A stretch of DNA of 24,449 nt from Bacteroides sp. CAG:443 (lineage in GTDB: Bacteria; Bacteroidota; Bacteroidia; Bacteroidales; Bacteroidaceae). Of this stretch, positions 16,851-24,449 are shown one piece after another. The first letter of the stretch is position 1, and each line of letters opens with the position of its first letter. The stretch is from contig FR887739.1 of NCBI GenBank assembly GCA_000432735.1, positions 1 to 24,449 on the forward strand, given 5' to 3'. The translations under genes and the position numbers were made by a program. Under the pieces are notes generated by a model. The model saw nothing but the letters and a program-made list of their open reading frames with translations, was not told the DNA's origin and made no database searches.

Positions 16851-17861
16851 ATGAATACAGAAGAACATAATGACATAGATTTACTGATAGTTCAATATCT
16901 TTCTGGTGTGTTGGATAAAGAAGCGTTCGCACGGTTAAAACAATGGACTTTTGCATCAGAAGAGAATCGAATTTATGTAAAGAATAAAATAGAGATTTGG
17001 TTTTCTGCTGGTACAGTGAATGAAACGTGTATGTTTGATAAGGACAAAGCATTTCAATTGTTCCAAAAACGTGTGAAGAAAGCTCGACGTTCTAATGTAC
17101 AGATGTGGAACTACTCATCGTGGAAAAACTGGGTGCGTGTGGCAGCAGTCATTTTAATATTGTTATTGCCATTTGTCGGATATTGGGGAGGAAAGGAGTC
17201 TGTGAAACAAACTTTTGCCGATATTGTGGTAGAAGCTCCAATGGGGGCCCGTACTAAACTATATCTTCCAGATGGGACATTAGTATGGTTGAATGCAGGT
17301 TCAAAGATTGTATATTCCCAAGGTTTTGGAGTGGATGACCGCCGCTTGAAAATGGAAGGTGAAGGATATTTTGAAGTAACTCATAACCCCGATATTCCGT
17401 TTGAAATAAAGACGAAGGAGATTAATCTGAAGGTCTTAGGAACAAAATTTAATTTTCGTAACTATCCGGATGACGATGAGGCCATTGTAAATCTTATGGA
17501 AGGGAAAGTAGCTCTACATAATGAGGTAAAATGCATGCCTGAACTTTATTTGATACCTGATGAAAAAATGATAATGAATAAGGTGACAGGTGAAATGAGA
17601 AAAACGAAGGCGAAGGCCAAACGTTCTAACATGTGGATTAATGATGAATTGTTTTTTGATGAATTGCCCCTTAAGCATATTGCAAAACGTTTGATGCGTA
17701 GCTATGGAGTGGATATAATAGTGGAAGATTCTTTGCAGGATAAGCGTTTTTATGGTGTATTTAAGGTACAGGGAAATACAATAAAGGATGTGCTTGATGC
17801 CATGGCTTCTACAAATCAAATGAAATATCGTTATGAACATGGGAAATATATATTATATTAA
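16851..17861 (+). CDS. FecR-family anti-sigma factor
   Basis: Single-pass inner-membrane anti-sigma factor of 336 residues that holds the neighbouring ECF sigma and receives the signal from SusC. Cytosolic N-terminal part 1-88 (DIDLLIVQYLSGVLDKEAF), one membrane helix about 93-112 (VRVAAVILILLLPFVGYW), periplasmic FecR domain about 123-220 (GARTKLYLPDGTLVWLNAGS, EGYFEVTHN, VLGTKFNFR) and a C-terminal DUF4974 domain about 262-336 (FDELPLKHIAKRL) that contacts the STN domain. Unlike many such pairs it is 269 bases from its sigma gene, with a palindrome between, so the two may not be made in equal amounts. ATG start at 16851; ribosome site weak, as is usual in Bacteroides. Confidence 0.93.
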   Translation: MNTEEHNDIDLLIVQYLSGVLDKEAFARLKQWTFASEENRIYVKNKIEIWFSAGTVNETCMFDKDKAFQLFQKRVKKARRSNVQMWNYSSWKNWVRVAAVILILLLPFVGYWGGKESVKQTFADIVVEAPMGARTKLYLPDGTLVWLNAGSKIVYSQGFGVDDRRLKMEGEGYFEVTHNPDIPFEIKTKEINLKVLGTKFNFRNYPDDDEAIVNLMEGKVALHNEVKCMPELYLIPDEKMIMNKVTGEMRKTKAKAKRSNMWINDELFFDELPLKHIAKRLMRSYGVDIIVEDSLQDKRFYGVFKVQGNTIKDVLDAMASTNQMKYRYEHGKYILY

Positions 17862-17977
17862 TAATCAATATACATAGTGATATGAAACAGATAAGAGCAA
17901 GTTAAAATGGGATTATCAATGAAATAAACCTTTGTAATCTATCTAAGTAAATCTTATATAAACTTAAATCTTTAATT

Positions 17978-20900
17978 ATGAGGAACTTTAATAAGGCTAT
18001 ATTTGTAGTCTCGGCAGCGCTTTGCCTAAATTTATCCGTCTTTTCGCAAAATGTTTCCTTTTCTGTTCAGAATGTTACGGTCAAGGAAGCGATGGAGCAA
18101 TTGAAAAAATCATCAGGTTATTCTTTTGTCTTTTCATCATCAGATGTAGACACTAGTAAAAAAATTTCAGTCTCAGGTCAGAACTCTTCCATTCAGGATA
18201 TTATTAAACAGATTCTTCAAGGACAGAATGAATTGGACTATGAAATTCAAGGGAAAAAGATTATTGTAAAAAAAATCAAAAGTTCAAACCTTGTTGAAAA
18301 ATCAAAGAAAATTTTAGCCTCTGGTAGAGTTTTAGATATTAATGGTGAGCCAATAATTGGGGCTACGGTATTGGAAAAAGGTACTACTAATGGAACAATT
18401 ACAGATTTTGATGGAAATTTTTCTTTAGATGTTCCTCTGAATATTACGTTGGAGATTTCATATGTTGGTTACCAAAATCAGCAAATAATAGTACAAACAG
18501 AAAAACCTTATACTATTACATTAAAAGAAGATTCGGAAACTTTAGATGAGATTGTTGTTGTTGGTTATGGAGTGCAAAAGAAGTCAGATGTAACAGGTGC
18601 TGTTGGTAGTGTAAATAGTGATCATATTCTTTCAAAAGGATCAACTTCTGTTATGGAATCGTTACAAGGACAGGTTGCGGGAGTAGATATTTCTCAAAGT
18701 TCTAGTAGGGCAGGAGAAGGATTTAGTATATCTATTCGTGGAAAAAGTTCTATGGCAGGTGGAAATCCTCTTTATGTCATCGATGGTGTTGTGTGTGATA
18801 ACATGGATTTTTTGAATCCTGCAGATATTGAAAAAATTGATATTTTGAAAGATGCATCCTCAACTGCTATTTATGGTTCTCGTGCAACAAATGGTGTTGT
18901 TATGATAACAACGAAACAGGCAGGTACTACAGATAAAAGCAATACAAAAGTCCAAGTGTCTTATGATGGGTATTATGGATATAAGACTGTAGCTAATATG
19001 CCTGATTTTATGGATGGGGATGAATGGACAAATTATAGATTTCAGCGTTATACGACATTAAAATCTGTTGATGAGTTTGGACATCCGACTTATGAGATGT
19101 TGGATTCTGAGTGGAGAGCATTTTGGGGAAATAATAGTCCTAAAATGAAAGAAATGTTTTTATCAAAGGAATATTATGATTGGCCTGATTTGGTGACATC
19201 AGACGGACAACAGCAAAATCATTATATTAATATTGCTGGTAATGCGAAAAAAATTTCTTATCGTGTGGGCTTAGGATATCAAAAAGAAGATGGAGTATTA
19301 GGTGATTCTTATGAACGTTGGAATCTTAAAGCTGCTGTTGATAATAAAATTAATGATCATTTTTCTGTCGGAGCTTTGGTAAATTTATCTACATCGATGA
19401 AAGATTATGGTAGTAAGAATTCTGTGCTGAATGGTTTCCGAGCTAATCCATACTGGGTACCTTATTATTGGGAAGGAGAGAATAAAGGAGAGCTTATTCT
19501 TCAACCTGCTAAAGATGCTGTTATATTCCCAGATGGAGGTGGTTTTACATCTACATTAAATCCATTGGTTGATCGTGAAAATTCTGTAGATGAAACAAGA
19601 GCTTATGATATTATGGGAAATGTATATTTGCAATATTCTCCTATAAAAGAAGTTATATTAAAAACAACGTTTTCTCCAACTTATAATAGAAGTAAACAAG
19701 GTGAATTTTATGGTGTAAATACGGAAAGTCAATTTTCATCAAAAAATCCAGATACTGGACTCCCTTATAATACAGCAACAATAACAAATATTGATCGATT
19801 TACTTATACGTGGGATACACAAGCAAATTATACGAATACATTTGGTGATCATAGCTTGAATGCTTTGGCTTTATTTAGTGTTTATAGTTCTGTTTTAGAA
19901 GGAGATGCTATAACAGCTAATGATATGCCATTTGATGTTGATTGGTATAATATTGGATCTGCAGGATTTTTTTCTAATGCAAATAGTTATTATGAAAAAA
20001 TGACTATGTTGTCTTATGTATTACGTTTAAATTATGGATATAAGGGAAAATATTTAGCTACTGTTTCCAGTCGATGGGATGGAAGTTCAAAATTTCAATC
20101 AGATAATAGATGGGGAGCATTTCCATCAATGGCTTTGGCGTGGCGTATCAGTGAAGAGAAATTTGTGAAAAAAATGTCATGGATTAGTAATTTGAAATTG
20201 AGAGCGAGTGTTGGTTTGACTGGAAATAATGCAAATGTAGGACCTTATGATACTCAGGCATTGGCTGGCAGTAAATACTGGTATAATTTTGGAGCAACTC
20301 CGGCTTATGGTTATGGACCGAATGGAATTACGAATTCTGCTTTAACATGGGAGAAAACGAGAGAATTTAATGTGGGATTGGATTTTGGCTTATTTAATAA
20401 TCGGATAAATGGTACTGTTGATTGGTATCATAAGATTTCGAGAGATTTGCTGATGGAGCAGTTAACCCCATTGGAGCTTGGTTCGTCTACTGGTGCTATG
20501 ATTAATAATGTAGGTAAAGTGAAAAATACAGGTGTTGAAATATCACTAAATACAGTAAATGTTAAGACAAAAAACTTCTATTGGACAACAACATTTTCTT
20601 TTGCAAAGAATAAAAATGAGATATTGGAATTGAATGGTGGTAAAGAAGATTTAGTAGCTAATAAGTGGTTTATAGGACAACCTATTGATGTTATTTATGA
20701 TTATGAATATGCTGGTGTATGTACGGAAGAAGAGGCAAAAAATTATGCAACAAATGATGCTATAAAAACCAAATTTATAGAAGGGGAAATGAAATTGAAA
20801 GATCAACAACAACCGGGTGAAGAAGGATATGGAGTAATTGATGAAAATGATTTGGTTGTTTTAGGTCATGTCCTTCCTAAATGGACTGGTAGTTTGACAT

Positions 20901-21439
20901 CTAATATGACATATAAGAATTTTGATTTTTCTTTCTCTATTTATACGAAACAAGGTGGTATGGTGGAAAGTCCATTTATGGCTGAGTTTACAAATTATAA
21001 AGATCGTGGACGTAATAAACTGAAAATGGATTATTATATTCCGGCAGGAACTCCTGTTTTGAATCCTGATGGTAGTGGATATACATTGACTACTGAAGCT
21101 CATTATGGATCTTACCCATATCCAACTAACACAGCTTCGAATAATTATGGTGGAGGTCTTGGATGGGGTACTGATAAACAAACAACGTATGTAGGTAACT
21201 CTTATGTAGATAATTCTTATGTTCGAATAAAGAACATAACTCTTGGATATTCTTTTTCACAGGATCTTTTGTCTAAAATAGGTATTGATTATTTACGGTT
21301 ATATATTAATATATTGAATCCATTTACTTTCACTAATTATAAGGGATTCGATCCAGAATGGGCAGATGCAGAGTTAAATGATGGAACTGGAGGACCGAGT
21401 ACACGTACTTATCAGATTGGCATTAATTTAAAATTTTAA
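17978..21439 (+). CDS. susC: SusC-type TonB-dependent transducer with STN domain
   Basis: Outer-membrane oligosaccharide importer of 1153 residues, the SusC partner of the next gene. Signal peptide 1-24 (SVFSQ); STN signalling domain about 25-95 (NVTVKEAMEQLKKSSGYSF); carboxypeptidase-regulatory-like domain about 113-185 (GRVLDINGEPIIGATV); TonB-box region DEIVVVGYG; plug domain about 200-315 with GKSSMAGGNPLYVIDGV; then the 22-strand barrel ending in a terminal Phe (GINLKF). The STN domain and the upstream FecR gene show that this is a signalling transporter of the FecA kind. Beyond roughly the first hundred codons the gene is noticeably AT-rich. susD follows after 12 bases. The symbol indicates family, not starch specificity. 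Confidence 0.95.
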   Translation: MRNFNKAIFVVSAALCLNLSVFSQNVSFSVQNVTVKEAMEQLKKSSGYSFVFSSSDVDTSKKISVSGQNSSIQDIIKQILQGQNELDYEIQGKKIIVKKIKSSNLVEKSKKILASGRVLDINGEPIIGATVLEKGTTNGTITDFDGNFSLDVPLNITLEISYVGYQNQQIIVQTEKPYTITLKEDSETLDEIVVVGYGVQKKSDVTGAVGSVNSDHILSKGSTSVMESLQGQVAGVDISQSSSRAGEGFSISIRGKSSMAGGNPLYVIDGVVCDNMDFLNPADIEKIDILKDASSTAIYGSRATNGVVMITTKQAGTTDKSNTKVQVSYDGYYGYKTVANMPDFMDGDEWTNYRFQRYTTLKSVDEFGHPTYEMLDSEWRAFWGNNSPKMKEMFLSKEYYDWPDLVTSDGQQQNHYINIAGNAKKISYRVGLGYQKEDGVLGDSYERWNLKAAVDNKINDHFSVGALVNLSTSMKDYGSKNSVLNGFRANPYWVPYYWEGENKGELILQPAKDAVIFPDGGGFTSTLNPLVDRENSVDETRAYDIMGNVYLQYSPIKEVILKTTFSPTYNRSKQGEFYGVNTESQFSSKNPDTGLPYNTATITNIDRFTYTWDTQANYTNTFGDHSLNALALFSVYSSVLEGDAITANDMPFDVDWYNIGSAGFFSNANSYYEKMTMLSYVLRLNYGYKGKYLATVSSRWDGSSKFQSDNRWGAFPSMALAWRISEEKFVKKMSWISNLKLRASVGLTGNNANVGPYDTQALAGSKYWYNFGATPAYGYGPNGITNSALTWEKTREFNVGLDFGLFNNRINGTVDWYHKISRDLLMEQLTPLELGSSTGAMINNVGKVKNTGVEISLNTVNVKTKNFYWTTTFSFAKNKNEILELNGGKEDLVANKWFIGQPIDVIYDYEYAGVCTEEEAKNYATNDAIKTKFIEGEMKLKDQQQPGEEGYGVIDENDLVVLGHVLPKWTGSLTSNMTYKNFDFSFSIYTKQGGMVESPFMAEFTNYKDRGRNKLKMDYYIPAGTPVLNPDGSGYTLTTEAHYGSYPYPTNTASNNYGGGLGWGTDKQTTYVGNSYVDNSYVRIKNITLGYSFSQDLLSKIGIDYLRLYINILNPFTFTNYKGFDPEWADAELNDGTGGPSTRTYQIGINLKF

Positions 21440-21451
21440 AATAAGTTTACT

Positions 21452-23161
21452 ATGAAAAAATTATTATACATTATAATTTGTTTAGGAAGTTTGTCTTTGA
21501 CTGCTTGTTCTGATTTTTTGGAGCAAGATAACCGTTCGAATGCTGTTTCTGATGAATTCTATAATACCCAAACAGGTTTTAGCAGTTTATTAAATACAGT
21601 TTATTCATCATTGCGAAGTGTTTATGGAGGAGCTCCATGGGTATTTAGTGCTGGAACGGATCTGTTTGCTTCTGGTAAGCAAGGTGTTGATGCTATTGGT
21701 TTATATGGTTCTTCTTATAATTCGGCAGATGGAGATGTCCTAAATTTTTATACAGAATGTTATAAAGGTATACAACTTGCAAATTCTGTCATTTGTTATG
21801 GTGAGACAACAGAAGATTCTTCTGTCAGATTACAATATATAGATGAAGCTAGATTTCTTAGGGCTTATTATTATTATTTACTTGTACAGCATTTTGGTGG
21901 TGTATCATTAACTACAACTATGTTTACAACTGCTGAAATGAATCATAAACGTCAATCTGCAGAACTTGTATATCAGTTTGTTATTGATGAATTTAGTGAT
22001 TTGGCTTCTGATAACTCACATTTATTGGAGCGCTCTGATGCAGTGGGAGAAAATTTTGGACGTGTGAATAAAAGAGCTGCTTTACATTTTTTAGCTAAGA
22101 CCTATTTGACTCGTGGATATGAAACATTTGCAGATAATGACGATTTTAAAAATGCCGCTTATTATGCAGAATTAGCTATTGCAGGTGAAGAACCTACAAT
22201 TAGTTTTGAAGATGTCTTTGATATAGAAAATGAAGAAAATGATGAAATTTTTTGGTCTGTACAATATAGTAGCGCTACATTAGAAGATTTAAGTGCTGAT
22301 GGCAATATGCAACAATCTGTATTTGGAGTTTATTTAGGGGGAGCAGAGGAAAAAAATAAATATAATGCGGGTTATTTGGCTCCAACACTTCATTTACATC
22401 AACTTTTCTCAGAAGGAGATAATCGTTATGAGGGAACATTTATGTTAGAGTTGCATCAATACTATTATGATTATTATACGCAACCATTAACATCTCCAAT
22501 AAAATATTATTATGCTCCTTATTGGATGACTGATAATGATATTGCAATGTGGAGGAATAGTAGTGAGTTGCATAAGGATGCTATCATTATTAAGATGCAA
22601 GAAGAAGGTACGGATAGATTTGGTGATATTAATACTTATAAAATAAAATGTACTCAAGATTATGGTGTTGCATGTATCAAAAAATTTGATGATCCGTCTT
22701 CTGCTTTTTCAATGACGGGTAGTACTCATGATATAATTTTAGCTCGTCTTGGCGAAACATATTTAGTTGCAGCAGAAGCTTATGTGAAAATGAATCAACC
22801 TGATAAGGCAAAAGAGAAAATTGATTTATTAAGGAAACGTGCAACAAAGCCTGGTTATGATTTATCTGTTAGTCAACAAGAATTGATTGGGGAAGATGGC
22901 ATTGATTTTATATTAGATGAAAGGGCACGTGAATTAGCTGGAGAATATCATCGTTGGATGGATTTGAAACGTACTGGTCGATTAATTAAGTATGTTGCTA
23001 ATGGTGTATATGAAGGGGAAGCATGTTATGCTTATAATCATGATAATATACAGGTTAGTGATTTCTTAGGGACAGATGGAAATTATAAAATATTACGTCC
23101 TATTCCTTTGGATGCTATTAATAGAAATAAAGAGAGTGTAGAACAAAATCCAGGTTTTTAA
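21452..23161 (+). CDS. susD: SusD-family surface glycan-binding lipoprotein
   Basis: 569 residues. Lipoprotein signal with lipobox LTAC (lipid-bearing Cys19) followed by SDFLEQD, an acidic stretch that fits the Bacteroidetes surface-export signal. SusD N-terminal region (TGFSSLLNTVYSSLRS), TPR-like segment DEARFLRAYYYYLLVQHFGGVSL, and C-terminal RagB/SusD region with ERARELAGEYHRWMDLKRTGR and the typical ending RPIPLDAINRN. It caps the SusC barrel and captures glycan; no motif tells which. It is directly followed by the lyase start codon with no gap, indicating tight co-expression. Confidence 0.95.
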   Translation: MKKLLYIIICLGSLSLTACSDFLEQDNRSNAVSDEFYNTQTGFSSLLNTVYSSLRSVYGGAPWVFSAGTDLFASGKQGVDAIGLYGSSYNSADGDVLNFYTECYKGIQLANSVICYGETTEDSSVRLQYIDEARFLRAYYYYLLVQHFGGVSLTTTMFTTAEMNHKRQSAELVYQFVIDEFSDLASDNSHLLERSDAVGENFGRVNKRAALHFLAKTYLTRGYETFADNDDFKNAAYYAELAIAGEEPTISFEDVFDIENEENDEIFWSVQYSSATLEDLSADGNMQQSVFGVYLGGAEEKNKYNAGYLAPTLHLHQLFSEGDNRYEGTFMLELHQYYYDYYTQPLTSPIKYYYAPYWMTDNDIAMWRNSSELHKDAIIIKMQEEGTDRFGDINTYKIKCTQDYGVACIKKFDDPSSAFSMTGSTHDIILARLGETYLVAAEAYVKMNQPDKAKEKIDLLRKRATKPGYDLSVSQQELIGEDGIDFILDERARELAGEYHRWMDLKRTGRLIKYVANGVYEGEACYAYNHDNIQVSDFLGTDGNYKILRPIPLDAINRNKESVEQNPGF

Positions 23162-24289
23162 ATGATTATGAATAGAGTTTTAAAAAAGTACTTATTTTTG
23201 TCGTGCTTTCCAGTATTAGGATGGGCTCAGCAAGTTCCATCAATAACTATGTTGCAAGATGGCATTCATCATTGGAATCTGTTGCATCCAAATCGTACTT
23301 ATATGAGATATGCTGATACAGATTATAAAAATATTGCGGATAATTTGATAGCCTATCAGAATTCAGATGGTGGTTGGTTAAAAAATGTTGATTGGTTAGG
23401 AGCATTAAATGTAGATTCCGTGAAATCAACATTGAGTAATTTTGAGAAACAAAGTACCTTGGATAATAGAAATACATTTTCTCAGATAGAATATCTAGCA
23501 GATACTTATGTTTTAACGAATGAAGATAAATATCGTTTTGCAGTAGAAAAAGGTTTGGATTATTTGCTTCGTACACAAAAAACAAATGGAGGTTGGAGAG
23601 GCTGGGATGTTGATGCTATTACATTTAATGACGATGTGACAACGGGAGCCTTAGAATTATGTAGAAATATCCTTCAGGGCGATAATAGTTTTTTATGGCT
23701 TAGTAAAACATATTTAGATCGTATAAAAGTGGCTTATAGTAGGGGAATAGATTTGATATTGAAAACGCAATATGTACAAAATGGAGTTAAAACCGTTTGG
23801 GCTCAACAGTATGATAATGTCACTTTAGAACCTGTTAAGGCCCGTTCATTTGAGTTACCAGGGTTAACAGCTTGGGAAAGTTCAAATATTGTTTTATTAC
23901 TTATGGGGATTGATAATCCGAGCGAAGAGGTGATTCAGGCAGTACACGATGCTGTAAAGTGGTTTAAAAAATCAGCAATAAAGGGGATTCGGATTCAACA
24001 AATAGCATTAGACAAAGATAAAATAATTAATCAGGAATATCCTTATGATAATGTCGTTGTTAAAGATTCTAGTGCAAAACCTATATGGAGCCGATATTAT
24101 GAATTGTCTGATAATAAGCCTTTTATGGTGAGGAGGTCGGGGGAAAAGGTTTGGAAACTGGCAGATGTGGATGCTGAACGACGAACTGGATATGATTGGT
24201 ATGGCTATTGGCCTCAAGATGTTTTAGATAACTACTCTAAGTGGCTATTAAAAATAAATATTAAAAAAGATTGTACCAATATGAAGTGA
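23162..24289 (+). CDS. Secreted PL10-family pectate lyase
   Basis: Polysaccharide lyase of 375 residues, single catalytic domain after a signal peptide (1-22, GWA-QQ). The fold is an alpha/alpha toroid. Family signatures are YQNSDGGWLKN, STLDN with IEYLA, TQKTNGGWRGW, LTAWESSNIVLLLMGIDNPS, WSRYYEL (Arg311) and ERRTGYDWYGYWPQ (339-352). Known PL10 enzymes cleave polygalacturonate by calcium-dependent beta-elimination with an Arg base; which Arg serves here I cannot say. The segment after STLDN (RNTFSQIEYLA) differs from the commoner small-residue version, so substrate may differ. The start codon abuts the susD stop; a second ATG is two codons later (23168). It is the only degradative enzyme of this locus in view. 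Product probably acts in the periplasm on imported oligosaccharides. Confidence 0.85.
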   Translation: MIMNRVLKKYLFLSCFPVLGWAQQVPSITMLQDGIHHWNLLHPNRTYMRYADTDYKNIADNLIAYQNSDGGWLKNVDWLGALNVDSVKSTLSNFEKQSTLDNRNTFSQIEYLADTYVLTNEDKYRFAVEKGLDYLLRTQKTNGGWRGWDVDAITFNDDVTTGALELCRNILQGDNSFLWLSKTYLDRIKVAYSRGIDLILKTQYVQNGVKTVWAQQYDNVTLEPVKARSFELPGLTAWESSNIVLLLMGIDNPSEEVIQAVHDAVKWFKKSAIKGIRIQQIALDKDKIINQEYPYDNVVVKDSSAKPIWSRYYELSDNKPFMVRRSGEKVWKLADVDAERRTGYDWYGYWPQDVLDNYSKWLLKINIKKDCTNMK

Positions 24290-24409
24290 TTCCCCAAAAT
24301 TATACGTTAAATATTCTCTAAGTATAAAAAATGTAAATTATGTGGAGCCAGCCAAGAATAAAATATGTACAATTCCTGCGATAGCTTGCATAGACTATAA
24401 TAAAAGGGA

Positions 24410-24449
24410 GGCTGTCTCAAATTGAAATATAATTTGAGATGGCCTTTTT
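24410..24449 (+). terminator. Intrinsic terminator closing the PL10 operon
   Basis: Arms 24410-24423 and 24431-24444 pair over 14 bases with two G-T-type wobbles around a 7-base loop, followed by five T up to the window edge. An A run before the left arm suggests it works in both directions. Nothing else is seen in 24290-24409. Confidence 0.75.

Noticed and set aside
17927..17934. AACCTTTG as a -7 box for susC
   Set aside because: First conserved base is wrong and no -33 box lies at the right distance; an ECF-controlled promoter here need not match the housekeeping pattern anyway.
24401..24449. Insertion-sequence end at the window edge (GGCTGTCTCAAA type)
   Set aside because: Similar words occur at IS ends and terminators in Bacteroides, but here the stem plus T run is a complete terminator and no transposase or target duplication is seen.

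Overview
The window looks like chromosomal DNA of a gut Bacteroidales bacterium (Bacteroides/Phocaeicola type). The evidence is a SusC/SusD pair under an ECF sigma/FecR anti-sigma pair, several secreted glycoside hydrolases with Bacteroidetes signal peptides, promoters of the Bacteroides TTTG / TAnnTTTG type, and Bacteroidales housekeeping genes. No tRNA, rRNA, CRISPR array or transposase is visible.

Layout. (1) 54-8157, plus strand: a three-gene secreted glycan-degrading cluster. It holds a GH29 alpha-L-fucosidase / F5/8-type domain / GH16 endo-hydrolase fusion, a GH2 beta-galactosidase with an N-terminal ricin-like beta-trefoil, and, after a strong terminator, a GH33-type sialidase. Fucosidase, galactosidase, sialidase and a GH16 enzyme carrying an EIDLLE motif point to host mucin O-glycans as the target: the exo-enzymes remove sialic acid, fucose and galactose caps while the GH16 cuts inside poly-LacNAc-like chains. 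The window starts just before the first gene, so any upstream SusC/D pair is out of sight.

(2) 8342-15503, minus strand: a housekeeping block. Read in transcription order it holds a THUMP-domain RNA methyltransferase, a secreted S9 dipeptidyl-peptidase, purD, a terminator, an unknown multi-pass membrane protein overlapping a DedA/YqaA-type membrane protein, and an MnmD-type tRNA methyltransferase. A 16-bp direct repeat (8323-8338 and 15638-15653) lies just outside each end of this block.

(3) 15979-24289, plus strand: a compact polysaccharide utilisation locus. It contains an ECF sigma factor, a FecR anti-sigma factor, a SusC transducer with an STN signalling domain, a SusD lipoprotein and a PL10-family pectate lyase, closed by a terminator at the window edge. 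Its susC-susD-lyase part is visibly more AT-rich than the housekeeping block. The logic is of the FecIRA kind: substrate at SusC signals through STN to FecR, which releases the sigma factor to switch on the operon. The likely substrate is a pectin/polygalacturonate-type polymer, inferred from the lyase alone.

Most unusual points: the GH29-GH16 fusion, whose composition changes at the module junction; the direct repeats bracketing the housekeeping block; and a perfect 24-bp AT-rich palindrome between the sigma and anti-sigma genes.
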